In this document: positions 1 to 9,190 of the stretch, piece after piece
How positions within the stretch are numbered: position 1 is the stretch's first letter
Layout of the letters: every line of letters starts with the position of its first letter
NCBI GenBank assembly: GCA_030533085.1
Contig: JAUNJZ010000024.1
Coordinates: 1-39,067, forward strand
Reading direction: 5' to 3'
From: Synergistaceae bacterium
GTDB taxonomy: Bacteria > Synergistota > Synergistia > Synergistales > Synergistaceae
Length of the DNA stretch: 39,067 nucleotides
The notes under the pieces: model-generated
What the model saw: only the letters and a program-made list of their open reading frames with translations
What the model was told of the DNA's origin: nothing
Databases searched by the model: none
Position numbers and translations under genes: made by a program

Positions 1-1373
1 AGGCGCTCCGCGCGGGCGCTTTCGAGCGAAAGCTGGGTGGACAGCAGGCCGCGCTGTGCGTCGAGGAGGTCAAGCTGGCTTATCTGCCCGTCCTGATATT
101 GTGTCAACGCCAGATTGTAGACGCGCTGCTGCGCCTTTTCCTCTTCCGCGCGGAACTTGAGCGCCGTTTCGCTTTTTTCATTGGCGGTGCTGGCGTCTAT
201 CACATCTTTAACGGCTGTCTGCACTGTCTTGTAATATTGCGCCAGCGCCTGCTGCGCTGCGGCCTCGGCTTTTTTCACATTTGCTTCCAGTCTCCCGCCG
301 TTATATAGAGGGGCGATGATGCCGGCGGCCGCGGCCCAACCTGTGGGACCGTTGAACATGTTTTCGGGAGATTCGTTAAGGTTGCCGATAAGTCCGCTCA
401 GGCTTATCGTAGGATATTGAGCCGCCTTGGCAGAGCCCAGATTTGCAAGTGCGGTTCTGTAGTTTTGTACGGACTGAATGATATCCGGCCGCTGCCGCAG
501 CAGCTCTGCCGGAAGTCCCTCCGGAATGACGGGGCATGGAGGGAGCTCGTCGATGGCCGCGCCGCGCGGTATTTCCATAGCCGCAAATTCTTTGGGGTCG
601 CGTCCCATAAGCAGCAGCAGCGTCGTCTCGCAGCGTTTGAGCGTTACCTTAATCTGCTCAGCCTGAGCAGCGATGGACGCCGTCAGCGCTTCATTTCGCC
701 TGACATCCAGCTCGCTCACCAGTCCCTGCTGGAACTGATATCTGCTGAGTTCAAGGGTGCGCCGCTGTGATTTCAGGTTTTCCTGCGCTATTAAAAGTTC
801 TTTGTCCGACGCTCTGAGGGCGAAGTATGTTCTGGCAACCTCCCCTGCAAGAGAGAGGCGCACTGTATTTTTGGCCGCCTCCGTGGCGAGTATGTTTTCT
901 TTGGCGGCTCTGGTTGCCTTTTGCAGCCTCCCCCAGAGATCCATCTCGTAGGAGAGGGCTCCGGCCAATTCCATCACGTTGGTTTCATTGTTCGCTCCAT
1001 CCGCGGGGCCGAGCCTGTAGGAACGCGAGACATCCGCCTGCGCGCCGAGGCTGGGGCGCTGGCTGCCGCGCGCCTCCTTGAAGGCCGCGCGCGCCTGAGC
1101 CACATTTGCCAGAGCGACCTCGAGGTCGCGGTTTCTGCGGAATGCCTCTTCTACGCAAAGGTTCAGCACAGGCTCGTTAAAAAGCTCCCACCACGGCGTG
1201 GCCGGCGTTATCTTATCTATGGCCGCGGCCCTGTCCGGCGCCGCGTCGTCAGAAAGCGTCATGACGTAGGCGGGAGGCATATCATAAGCGAGCGGCGATT
1301 CTATCTTAGGGCCGAGATTTATATGAAAAAAGGAACCGATAAATAGAGCCGCAAGAAGCGCGCTGGTTGTCAT
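1..1373 (-). CDS. Outer-membrane efflux channel, OprM/NodT family (3' end cut by window edge)
   Basis: Outer-membrane duct of a tripartite drug/solute exporter, the third gene of the pump operon. The frame is open from an ATG at 1373 to the window edge, about 457 codons; family members are usually about 460-480 residues, so only a short C-terminal tail should be missing. Family marks are WWELF near residue 60 and LPAELLRQRPDI near residue 288, the latter typical of NodT/OprM proteins, with long Ala/Gln/Glu-rich helices in two similar halves. The start codon follows the pump stop directly (TAA-ATG), so translation is probably coupled. The N-terminus is hydrophobic and signal-like, but I see no lipobox cysteine, which many NodT-type channels have. 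Substrate unknown. Confidence 0.9.
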   Translation of the reverse strand, partial: MTTSALLAALFIGSFFHINLGPKIESPLAYDMPPAYVMTLSDDAAPDRAAAIDKITPATPWWELFNEPVLNLCVEEAFRRNRDLEVALANVAQARAAFKEARGSQRPSLGAQADVSRSYRLGPADGANNETNVMELAGALSYEMDLWGRLQKATRAAKENILATEAAKNTVRLSLAGEVARTYFALRASDKELLIAQENLKSQRRTLELSRYQFQQGLVSELDVRRNEALTASIAAQAEQIKVTLKRCETTLLLLMGRDPKEFAAMEIPRGAAIDELPPCPVIPEGLPAELLRQRPDIIQSVQNYRTALANLGSAKAAQYPTISLSGLIGNLNESPENMFNGPTGWAAAAGIIAPLYNGGRLEANVKKAEAAAQQALAQYYKTVQTAVKDVIDASTANEKSETALKFRAEEEKAQQRVYNLALTQYQDGQISQLDLLDAQRGLLSTQLSLESARAER

Positions 1374-4300
1374 TTACTTCGCCTCCCCTTCCGTTGAGCC
1401 GTTTTCCGCGGCTGTTTTTTTCTTTTTGGAGGATAGCTTCATTACCATCATGAAGAAGCATGGCACGAAGAATATCCCGATAACTGTTGAGCTGGTCATT
1501 CCGCCTATTATGCCTGTGCCTATGGAATGTCGGCTGGCCGCTCCCGCTCCGGTGCTGATCGCCATCGGCAGGACGCCGAGGATAAAGGCGATCGAGGTCA
1601 TTATTATCGGACGGAAGCGCAGATGAGAGGCGTTTACGGCGGCCTGGGTCAGTGAAAGGCCGCGCTGATATTCCTCCAGCGCGAATTCGACTATCAATAT
1701 AGCGTTCTTTGCTGAAAGGCCGACCAGAGTGACCAGCGCCACCTGAAAGTAAAGGTCGTTGGAAAGCCCCCTCAGCGTATTGGCGAGGAAAGCGCCGAAT
1801 ATCGCGAATGGGACGGAGAGCACGACGGCAAAGGGCAGGCTCCATTTTTCATACTGAGCGGCAAGTATCAGGAATACCATGACTATGCCGAGCACAAAGG
1901 CAATCATCGTAGCGGCCCCTGTCTGCTTTTCCTGATATGCCGTTCCCGTCCAGGCGAGGGTGAAGCCTTCGGAAAGTTTTGAAGCGACCTCTTCCAGCGC
2001 GCTTATGACCTGCCCTGTCGTATATCCGGAGGCAGGCTGTCCCGTTATCTTTGCCGACGGGAATACGTTGAAGCGCTCCATCGTTTCAGGGCCTGTTATC
2101 GGACGCAGTTCAATCAGAGATTCCAGCGGTATCATATCGCCATTTTCGGAGCGTATATAGGTATATTTTATGCCGTCAGGGCGATCTCTGTAATCCGACT
2201 CCGAAGATATCAGCACCTGGAAGGTGCGCCCCATCTTGTCAAAGTCGTTCACGTAGTAGTTGCTGTAAATGCTGCCCATCGCCCCGAATACGTCTGATAG
2301 ATTCACTCCGAGCGACTTCACCTTAACTCTGTCTATATAGACGTAAAACTGAGGGACGGCGGTCGAGAAGGTCGTCGTCACGCTTGAGATCTCCGGCCGT
2401 TTGTCCGCTTCCTCTATAAATTCATGCAAGACCCTGTCTATTTCCAATACGTCCGTAGTCAGGCGGCTCTGGATATATCCTTCGACGCCTCCGGTGGTGC
2501 TCATACCGATAATCGCCGGCGGATTAAAGGCGTATACCTGTCCTGCGGGAATGGACCACGACTTTCCCATGACCTTTCTTGCGACAGAAAAGGAGTCTTC
2601 GCCAGCTTTCTCACGCAGCTTCCAGTCTTTGAGTTTGAGGAAGCCCGCGCCGTAATTCGACTGGTTGGATGAGTTCATAATGTTATACCCTGTAAATATC
2701 AGGGCAGTTTCTACCTCCGGCAGAGTCTGCGCTATCCCGGATACTTTTGTCGTCAGCTCTTTCGTCTGATTCATAGAGCTGCCGTCGGGGAGGAACATGG
2801 AGGCCATTATGATTCCCTGGTCTTCGTCAGGTACGAGCGAGCTGGGGAGCTGTAACGCCATTTTTGCCGTGGCAAGTACAAATAGCAGGAATACCATCAG
2901 TACGATCACGCTGTGTCTGAGCATCACCTTTACCGACGATGAAAAGCCCGATGTCAGCCTGTCGAAGAAGGAGTTGAACCATCTGAAAAATACAAATTTC
3001 GGCTTGTGGTTCGACGGCTTCAATATCTTCGCGCAGAGCGCGGGGGTGAGCGAAAGCGCGACAAAGCCGGAAATCACGACCGATGTTGAAAGCGTTATCG
3101 CGAACTGTTTATAGAGCTGTCCGGTGAGGCCGCCGAGAAAGGCTATCGGGATAAAGACCGACGTCAGCACCAGCACGATAGCGATAACCGGCGCCGTGAC
3201 CTCTTCCATCGCCTTGCAGGTAGCGTCATAGGGCGAAAGCCCGTTCTCCATGTGGCGATCGACATTCTCTATTACGACGATGGCGTCGTCAACGACCAGC
3301 CCTATCGCCAGAACCATCGCGAAGAGCGTCAGCGTGTTGATGGAGAAGCCGAAGGCTTTCAGTCCGGCAAATGTTCCTATGATCGATACCGGAACGGCCA
3401 GACAGGGAATTATCGTCGCGCGGAAATCCTGAAGGAAAAGGAATACCACAAGGAAGACAAGCACAAGGGCTTCAAGAAGAGTGATGATAACCTCTTCGAT
3501 GGACACTCTGACAAAGGTCGTGGTGTCGTAGGGGATATCGTAGGTGATGCCGCGCGGAAACTTTTTCTGCGCCTCGGCAAGCTGCGCCTTGACCTCGTCG
3601 CAAACCTGAATAGCGTTTGCCCCGGGGGCTAGCGTGATTCCAACTGGAACTGTGGGAATGTCGTTCTGAGTCCCGGTGAAAGAATAGCTCTTCGCCCCCA
3701 GCTCTACGCGGGCGATATCTCTGAGATATATCGTCTCTCCCGCTGCCGTAGTGCTGATTATGATTTCCTCAAATTCCTTCTCCGTGGTAAGGCGTCCCTT
3801 AGTCGTCATGATATACGTCTTTTGAAGATCCGCGTCGGTAGGAGCGTCGCCGAAACGCCCCAGCGCGTACTGGCTGTTCTGATCCTGCACCGCCGCCGCG
3901 ACGTCAGAGGGGGTGATGCCAAGCCGCGACATCTTATCGGGCTTGAGCCATATACGCATGGCGTAATCCTGGTTCGTATAGATCTTTACGTCGCTGACGC
4001 CGGGGATTCGTTTCAGGCTGTCAACAACGTTCAGCAGAGCGTAATTATTCATATAAACTGTGTCGTAAGTTCCATCGGGCGACAGGAGCGTAAAGATCAG
4101 CAGCAGATTGGGCGAGGACTTGCTTACGACGATGCCGTACTGCCGAACCTCCGCCGGTATTGACGGGGTCGCCATCTGCACACGGTTATTGACGTTTATG
4201 GTGGCCTGGTCAGGGTCGGTGCCAAGCTCAAATGTCACGGTCAGCACCATATTGCCCTGTCCGTTGCTTACTGAGTTCATATAAATCATGTCGTCCACGC

Positions 4301-4514
4301 CGTTTATCTGCGTCTCAAGCGGAGAGGCGACGACCTGCGCAATCACCTCCGGCGTCGCGCCGGGATACTGGGCGCTGACAGTGACCTGCGGCGGAACAAG
4401 CTCAGGAAACTGCGCTATAGGCAGCGTATAAATCGAGACGGCCCCTGCCAGAAGAATGACTATAGAACAGACGGTGGCAAGAATAGGCCGCCTGATAAAT
4501 ATCAGAGAGAACAT
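1374..4514 (-). CDS. RND efflux pump permease, AcrB/MexB (HAE-1) family
   Basis: Inner-membrane, proton-driven pump of a tripartite efflux system. Its 1046 residues match the normal length of AcrB-type permeases. It has the N-terminal transmembrane helix (FIRRPILATVCSIVI), then periplasmic porter domain 1. The TM4 motif VVDDAIVVIENVD, near residue 400, carries the paired aspartates of the proton relay. The second periplasmic half follows, then the TM10 motif SAKNAILIVEFA near residue 935, with the relay lysine. All relay residues I can check are present, so it should be active. The adaptor ends just upstream and the outer-membrane channel starts directly after the stop, so the three genes form one operon. 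Substrates cannot be told from sequence. Confidence 0.96.
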   Translation of the reverse strand: MFSLIFIRRPILATVCSIVILLAGAVSIYTLPIAQFPELVPPQVTVSAQYPGATPEVIAQVVASPLETQINGVDDMIYMNSVSNGQGNMVLTVTFELGTDPDQATINVNNRVQMATPSIPAEVRQYGIVVSKSSPNLLLIFTLLSPDGTYDTVYMNNYALLNVVDSLKRIPGVSDVKIYTNQDYAMRIWLKPDKMSRLGITPSDVAAAVQDQNSQYALGRFGDAPTDADLQKTYIMTTKGRLTTEKEFEEIIISTTAAGETIYLRDIARVELGAKSYSFTGTQNDIPTVPVGITLAPGANAIQVCDEVKAQLAEAQKKFPRGITYDIPYDTTTFVRVSIEEVIITLLEALVLVFLVVFLFLQDFRATIIPCLAVPVSIIGTFAGLKAFGFSINTLTLFAMVLAIGLVVDDAIVVIENVDRHMENGLSPYDATCKAMEEVTAPVIAIVLVLTSVFIPIAFLGGLTGQLYKQFAITLSTSVVISGFVALSLTPALCAKILKPSNHKPKFVFFRWFNSFFDRLTSGFSSSVKVMLRHSVIVLMVFLLFVLATAKMALQLPSSLVPDEDQGIIMASMFLPDGSSMNQTKELTTKVSGIAQTLPEVETALIFTGYNIMNSSNQSNYGAGFLKLKDWKLREKAGEDSFSVARKVMGKSWSIPAGQVYAFNPPAIIGMSTTGGVEGYIQSRLTTDVLEIDRVLHEFIEEADKRPEISSVTTTFSTAVPQFYVYIDRVKVKSLGVNLSDVFGAMGSIYSNYYVNDFDKMGRTFQVLISSESDYRDRPDGIKYTYIRSENGDMIPLESLIELRPITGPETMERFNVFPSAKITGQPASGYTTGQVISALEEVASKLSEGFTLAWTGTAYQEKQTGAATMIAFVLGIVMVFLILAAQYEKWSLPFAVVLSVPFAIFGAFLANTLRGLSNDLYFQVALVTLVGLSAKNAILIVEFALEEYQRGLSLTQAAVNASHLRFRPIIMTSIAFILGVLPMAISTGAGAASRHSIGTGIIGGMTSSTVIGIFFVPCFFMMVMKLSSKKKKTAAENGSTEGEAK

Positions 4515-5714
4515 TTATTTTTCTCCCTCTACGGCGACTTCTTCACCGGGGCGCACCTTGCCGACGCCGTCAAGGACTATTCTGTCCCCCTCTTTGACGC
4601 CGGAGGCGACGAGACAGTTATTGCCTATTGTAAGAATGATCCTGATTTCGGTCTTTTCAGGGATGTTCTTTTCATCAAGTCTGTAAACAAAGGACTGGCT
4701 GCTGGCCTGAACGACCGCTTTAAGCGGCACTTGAAGAATATTCGGAACATAATAACCTTTGACATAGACGCGGACAAACTGCCCTGAATATAGCTCGTTG
4801 TCTTTGTTGTCAAATACCGCCCTCGCCTTTATCGAAGCGGTCTCCGGCGTTACAAAGCGATTCTGAAAGTCTATCTTGCCGCGCTTTTCAATCTTTGTGC
4901 CGTCTCCCAGAGCCAGCTCGACAGAAAGCCCCTCCGGTCTGACCTTGAGGTAGCCCTGCTTCTTAAATTGTTCGTTTCTGCGGTAGCTGTCAGCCGGGAT
5001 CGCAAAATCGACATAGAGCTTGTCAGACTGAATAATAGTCGTCAGCAGTCCTCCAGCCTCTATCAAATTCCCCACCGAATATTGCTCCTTGCCGCTGTAA
5101 CCGGATATCGGCGCGCGCACAGTAGTCCAGCCCAAATCTATCTGCGCCTGACGAACCAGCGCCTTCGCCGCATCTACGGCCGCCTTCGACGCCTGCCAGC
5201 CGGACTGCGCCGCGTCATACTCGGCCTTGCTGATGGCGTTCTTTTTATAGAGCGCCGCGGCGCGGTCAAAATCTATCTTCATCTGATTCATCTGTACCTC
5301 GCTCTGTTTAAGCGAAGCGGTGTTTCTGTTCAGCACAGCGCGGTAAGGCGCGGGGTCTATAGTGAACATAACCTGCCCTGCCTTGACAGGCATACCCTCT
5401 TTATATGACTTTTTCTTTATAATTCCTCCTACCTGCGCGCGAAGCTCCGCCTCTCTGAAACCGGAGGTCTGCCCCGTATATTCCATCTCTACAGGAACGT
5501 CCGACCTTTTGACGACCATCGCGGACACAACGGGAGGCTGGACGACCGCGGCGGCTGCCGCCGCAGCTTTCTTTTCTTCCTCTTTTTTAAAATACCACCA
5601 GCCTCCGGCAGCCGCGGCAATTATAACAGCGACGATTATATACGCGATATATTTTTTATTCTCTGTATTTTGACTTTCATTCTGTATCTCGGTCGTCCTG
5701 TTATCATTTTCCAC
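4515..5714 (-). CDS. RND efflux periplasmic adaptor (membrane fusion protein), AcrA/MexA family
   Basis: Bridges the inner-membrane pump to the outer-membrane channel. The 399 residues begin with a short polar tail, one hydrophobic span (about residues 23-42) and an Ala-rich linker. The lipoyl-like half-motif (GGIIKKKSYKEG), an alpha-helical hairpin rich in Ala/Lys/Gln (about 120-190), the second lipoyl half (VRAPISGYSG) and beta-barrel/membrane-proximal domains follow. It appears held by an uncleaved TM anchor rather than the lipid anchor of AcrA, since no lipobox is visible. The start is GTG: AGGAG at 5726-5730 lies 11 nt upstream, and no in-frame ATG is closer. An out-of-frame ATG at 5722 lies between them. 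First gene of the pump operon. Confidence 0.94.
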   Translation of the reverse strand: MENDNRTTEIQNESQNTENKKYIAYIIVAVIIAAAAGGWWYFKKEEEKKAAAAAAAVVQPPVVSAMVVKRSDVPVEMEYTGQTSGFREAELRAQVGGIIKKKSYKEGMPVKAGQVMFTIDPAPYRAVLNRNTASLKQSEVQMNQMKIDFDRAAALYKKNAISKAEYDAAQSGWQASKAAVDAAKALVRQAQIDLGWTTVRAPISGYSGKEQYSVGNLIEAGGLLTTIIQSDKLYVDFAIPADSYRRNEQFKKQGYLKVRPEGLSVELALGDGTKIEKRGKIDFQNRFVTPETASIKARAVFDNKDNELYSGQFVRVYVKGYYVPNILQVPLKAVVQASSQSFVYRLDEKNIPEKTEIRIILTIGNNCLVASGVKEGDRIVLDGVGKVRPGEEVAVEGEK

Positions 5715-5756
5715 AGAAACATCGACTCCTTGCGTAGAGACTTTATATTGAATTTT

Positions 5757-5766
5757 ATTATAGCAT
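5757..5766 (-). promoter_or_regulatory. Extended -10 promoter of the efflux operon
   Basis: On the minus strand the sequence TATGCTATAAT is a perfect -10 (TATAAT, 5757-5762) with an extended TGn element. A good -35 is not visible at 17 bp spacing, which fits an extended -10 promoter. The predicted start near 5750 gives a leader of about 35 nt to the GTG start. No TetR/AcrR-type regulator gene or clear operator is adjacent. I see nothing else in the 250 bp between this operon and the upstream gene. Confidence 0.55.
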
Positions 5767-5964
5767 ACCCGATAAAAAATATATCAGATAAAAGCTGAAC
5801 AGAAATTGCCGCGACTACCGCGCCGGCGGGTTTAATTATTACTATCGTACGGGTCAAGTTTTAACGGTATCGGCGGAGATCTGTAGCAGGGTATAGTTGA
5901 ATCGGCATTCACTTTGCCGCTTTGCTATCGGAAAGTTTTTTGCTGTAAAAGAGATAACGGGCGG

Positions 5965-7356
5965 TCAGCCCTCTTTTCTGAGGTATTTTTTCATTATTGA
6001 GAGCGCCTGGCGCGGGTGGCTTTGAGATAGAAGTCCCATCGCGTAGAAGATGTAGCTTTTGTCGGTGAAGAGTTCGGCGGAGCGCGGGAGCAGAATATCT
6101 TCTTCTCCTTCTGTTTTCAGAGCTTTCGCCAGTATCTTTTCCGGCCTTTCGGCCTTTATCAGCGGGCCGCCGGCGGCGATTATGGTTTTCACTCCGCTGA
6201 GATTTTTGCCGCGCTGCAAAAGTTTGCAGTTTGCGGAGGCGATGTGTTCAAGGTATCCGGCGTGGCGTCTGGCAGCCGTCTTTACCGCAAAGGCCGCGAG
6301 CGCTGCGTCTATGGCCTTATCTTCGCTTTTTTCTGGGATGAAGGATGTGTCAGCGCTGCGGAGCGCGACCGCCTCGCGCAGCTTTTCTTCCGCTATGGCG
6401 GCTTCGGCGGCAAGTCTGTCAAAGCCGGCGGTTTCCGCCATCTGTGAGGCTGATTCGCGCAGCCCCAGATCCCCCTCTACCGTGCGTTTCGCGCGGCTTT
6501 CCGCCGCTCCCGCGATCCGCGCGCCGTCGCAGGAGCTTTGCTCCGCGAAGGAATGTACGTCGGTCGTCGCGCCGCCGACGTCAAAGATCATCAGCTCGCC
6601 TATGCCCTCTTCTCCATCGCAGCCCTCCGACAGCAGTCTCCCCGCCTCGAGCACGGCCGCCGGCGTCGGCATGAGTATGCCGTCGAGCATCTCACGCACT
6701 CCCTCGAGCCCTTTCATGTTTATTATCCGCTTGAGAAAAATTTCTCTCACCGTCTCTTCAGCCATCGCGCCGTTCAGTTCGCCGACCGCCGGTATGATGT
6801 TGTCGGCGATAAAGCATTCTTTGCCCGCCGATGTGAGCAGCGCGCGGACTTCGCCGGCGACGGCGCTGTTTCCGGCGTATATCACGGGAATACGCAGCCG
6901 TGAAGCGGCTATGACGCGCGCGTTGTGCCGCACCGCCTTTTCGTTTCCATTTTCGTAGCCCCCGCAGAAGAGTATTATCTCGACCTTTGCGTCGCTCAGC
7001 GGCTCCAGCTCCTGCGCGGTGATCTTTCCGGCAAGAGTGCAGAGTATCCTGCCGCCGGCTCCGCAGGCGCTGTTTCTTCCGGCGCTGACGCTGAGGCTTT
7101 TGCTGAGCCCTATCACCGCCATGCGCAGACCTCCGGCGGCGCTTGACGACGCAAGCTTTACCGCTCCGTCAAGCTCTTCGCCGATTTCCCTTTCAGCCAT
7201 TTCAAGGCAGCGGAGCAACCCGACGCGCGCGTCGCTTTTCACCGTCGATGGGACTGCCCCGCTGAAAAGTATCTCTTCTTCGTCCGTGTCGGCTACAGTT
7301 ATTTTCGTATGGGTACTGCCGAAGTCCAGCAGGATAGCCTTTCCGCTATGACTCAT
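5965..7356 (-). CDS. GlmL/MutL-like ATPase, probable reactivation partner of the adjacent B12 mutase
   Basis: Member of the GlmL (MutL) family found beside adenosylcobalamin carbon-skeleton mutases and aminomutases (unrelated to mismatch-repair MutL). Such proteins are thought to repair or reactivate the mutase. The 463 residues match the usual length. The N-terminus ILLDFGSTHTKITV is the phosphate-1 loop of the ASKHA (actin/Hsp70-like) ATPase fold, and MIFDVGGATTDVHSF in the middle is the phosphate-2 loop. Its ATG overlaps the end of the mutase gene by 11 bp, so the two are translationally coupled and made together. The partner is not glutamate mutase, so the glm name would be by homology only. 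The family call is firm; the exact role is inferred from neighbours. Confidence 0.85.
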   Translation of the reverse strand: MSHSGKAILLDFGSTHTKITVADTDEEEILFSGAVPSTVKSDARVGLLRCLEMAEREIGEELDGAVKLASSSAAGGLRMAVIGLSKSLSVSAGRNSACGAGGRILCTLAGKITAQELEPLSDAKVEIILFCGGYENGNEKAVRHNARVIAASRLRIPVIYAGNSAVAGEVRALLTSAGKECFIADNIIPAVGELNGAMAEETVREIFLKRIINMKGLEGVREMLDGILMPTPAAVLEAGRLLSEGCDGEEGIGELMIFDVGGATTDVHSFAEQSSCDGARIAGAAESRAKRTVEGDLGLRESASQMAETAGFDRLAAEAAIAEEKLREAVALRSADTSFIPEKSEDKAIDAALAAFAVKTAARRHAGYLEHIASANCKLLQRGKNLSGVKTIIAAGGPLIKAERPEKILAKALKTEGEEDILLPRSAELFTDKSYIFYAMGLLSQSHPRQALSIMKKYLRKEG

Positions 7357-9085
7357 ATATTTTCTTTACTGCCGCGACGGTCTTTTCTATCTCGTTGTCG
7401 CAGTTGACTCCCATTTCGCGAAGCTGTTCCGTAACGTCTGCCGCCAGCGAGCCTCCATCCAGGTTCTCGTTGAGCAGCCCTCCGAGTATCAGCGAGGCCT
7501 CAACGCCGGCTTCTTTCATCTTGCTCAGCAGCTCCGTCGCGTAGCTCAGCGCAATGCCGTTGTAGCTGCTCATTACGACGGCTCTCGCCTCAGTCTCGAT
7601 GAGAGTCTCAACTATTTCGTCGGGTGTGGCGTAGCCTCCCAGGTCGAAGACAACGGCTCCCGCCTTTGTAAGCAACGATTTCGCTATCTCTTTGCCGTAG
7701 TCGTGGATATCCGTCGAGCCGACGACGACCTTTTTGCCCTCAAGCTCCGCCTCGATATTCCCTGCTCTTTGCAGCGCGCCGCTTTTTCTGCTTTCAAGAT
7801 TTTTTATCATATCTGTCGGACGAACCGGTATCCGCTCTCCGCGCTTTCCCGTCTCCACGACGCCGAAACGATCTTCAAGCTGCCTCGCCCCTATGGCCTT
7901 CAGCGCCGCGAAGATATGCCCCGGGTGGCTGATATCCACGCCAAGGTCGCTGAGTCCGTTCATCATATTTTCAAAGAACATTTTTCCGCAATAGATGTAA
8001 AGGTCGCGTTCCGCATAGACCTTTTCCCAGTTTATAAAGGGGGCCATATATTGGGATTTTTCTATCATCATGTCTACCAGAAGATGCCCGTCGACTATCT
8101 CCTGAGCTGTGGGAATTCGCACTGCTTCCGTCACAGGAACGGAGGCGACGGCGTGCCCGGTCGGGGTGTGGCGCTGGAATATCGCGTCGGCGAGCGAGAA
8201 TGAGGCCAGCGCTCCGTAATTCCGCTGGTGATCGAGGCCGTAATCCACGGTATTGCCGAATATCATCGTGCCGGGCGTTTTGTGTTTGTTCAGCTTTTCC
8301 ATCACAGAATGGATTATTATTCTTCCCATCGGGTCGCTGAATAGGTTGCCGTAGGCGAATGCCATGCGGGCGCCGAGCATATCCTCCGTCAGATATCGTT
8401 CCATCATCGCCCAGCCGGTAATGCTCGTGAGGTCGCGGAACTGGTTGCCGAAGCCGTCGTCCATGTTGGAATGGACGATAGTCCCCTCGACCTTGCCCAT
8501 CAGCAGGAAGGCAGTGAGAGAATTTACCGTCCGTTCGTATTCAAGCTCCACTCCCGGGTATTCGTATGTGAAGTAGTGCGAGACATTGCCGATTGAGGTC
8601 ACGCCGGCGTTGAGCGCGTATATTGTATTTTCAAGCGCGTTTGGAGAGCCTATCATGTGATCCGACATGTGCGGCTGCACCGGCACGACCTGCCCCAGCG
8701 CCGCCCATTCTTCGGGGCTTTCGAGCATAAGCCCGGTGCCTTTCGGCAGCCGGCTCCTGTACTCCGCCGGAACGCCCATCAGCCAGTCGAGTATAAAGCC
8801 GAAGCGAGTTATGCTGCTGCCGCGTTTTTTCAGCTCGTCGTATATGAAGCTTATATTGCGCGCGGTCTCATCCCACGAGTTCCAGCCCACATGGGAATGC
8901 TTCGTGATTATTCCCTCTTTTATCGCGCGCCGTTTATATTCCGCTTCGCTCTTCACATTATGTTCTTTGAAAAAAAGTGTCTCCCCCACTTTGATATCCT
9001 TCGCGATTGCCGAGGCTCGCGCCTCAAGCTCAGCCATGTCGGGAAGCTCTTTCCATTCAAATCTTTTATTTAATTTTATATCCAT
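7346..9085 (-). CDS. Adenosylcobalamin-dependent mutase, single chain with C-terminal B12-binding domain; substrate unknown
   Basis: The C-terminal ~130 residues are a B12-binding Rossmann domain of the base-off/His-on mutase type. DIHDYG (Asp459, His461 and Gly464 in the 579-aa product) matches DxHxxG with His as cobalt ligand, a serine motif SSYNG comes about 41 residues later, and ILGG about 25 residues after that. The usual SxL is SxY here. The N-terminal ~450 residues should be the substrate-binding barrel, but I do not recognise them as GlmE, methylmalonyl-CoA mutase or OraE/KamE. The order barrel-then-B12 domain and the length resemble 2-methyleneglutarate mutase as I recall it. I chose ATG 9085 over GTG 9094 because AAGGTG (9094-9099) sits 8 nt before the ATG but overlaps the GTG. 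Confidence 0.8.
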   Translation of the reverse strand: MDIKLNKRFEWKELPDMAELEARASAIAKDIKVGETLFFKEHNVKSEAEYKRRAIKEGIITKHSHVGWNSWDETARNISFIYDELKKRGSSITRFGFILDWLMGVPAEYRSRLPKGTGLMLESPEEWAALGQVVPVQPHMSDHMIGSPNALENTIYALNAGVTSIGNVSHYFTYEYPGVELEYERTVNSLTAFLLMGKVEGTIVHSNMDDGFGNQFRDLTSITGWAMMERYLTEDMLGARMAFAYGNLFSDPMGRIIIHSVMEKLNKHKTPGTMIFGNTVDYGLDHQRNYGALASFSLADAIFQRHTPTGHAVASVPVTEAVRIPTAQEIVDGHLLVDMMIEKSQYMAPFINWEKVYAERDLYIYCGKMFFENMMNGLSDLGVDISHPGHIFAALKAIGARQLEDRFGVVETGKRGERIPVRPTDMIKNLESRKSGALQRAGNIEAELEGKKVVVGSTDIHDYGKEIAKSLLTKAGAVVFDLGGYATPDEIVETLIETEARAVVMSSYNGIALSYATELLSKMKEAGVEASLILGGLLNENLDGGSLAADVTEQLREMGVNCDNEIEKTVAAVKKIYES

Positions 9086-9123
9086 ATTTGTCACACCTTA
9101 AATGAATTTTTTGCTCAGAAAAG

Positions 9124-9147
9124 ATTGTATCTCTTTTTCATGAAAAA
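9124..9147 (-). promoter_or_regulatory. Possible promoter/operator of the B12 mutase operon
   Basis: Upstream of the mutase gene on the minus strand is a TACAAT hexamer (9124-9129) preceded by a perfect 14-bp palindrome of TTTTTCA half-sites (9134-9147). The palindrome lies where a regulator could cover the promoter spacer. No convincing -35 is seen and no cobalamin riboswitch elements are recognisable in the 105 bp upstream, so this is tentative. Confidence 0.3.
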
Positions 9148-9190
9148 TGGGGAAATAAAAACGAGGAAGCCGAATATTTCAGGCAATATT

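Noticed and set aside
6059-6958. Open frame of 299 codons on the plus strand
   Set aside because: Antisense to the GlmL-like gene; Ser/Ala-rich low-complexity translation.
7346-9085. Glutamate mutase epsilon subunit or OraE
   Set aside because: GlmE lacks a fused B12 domain and its barrel motifs are absent here; OraE is longer and carries its B12 domain and PLP site in another order.
9086-9190. Cobalamin riboswitch upstream of the B12 mutase
   Set aside because: The gap is about 105 bp, AT-rich, and shows no B12-box or the expected helices.
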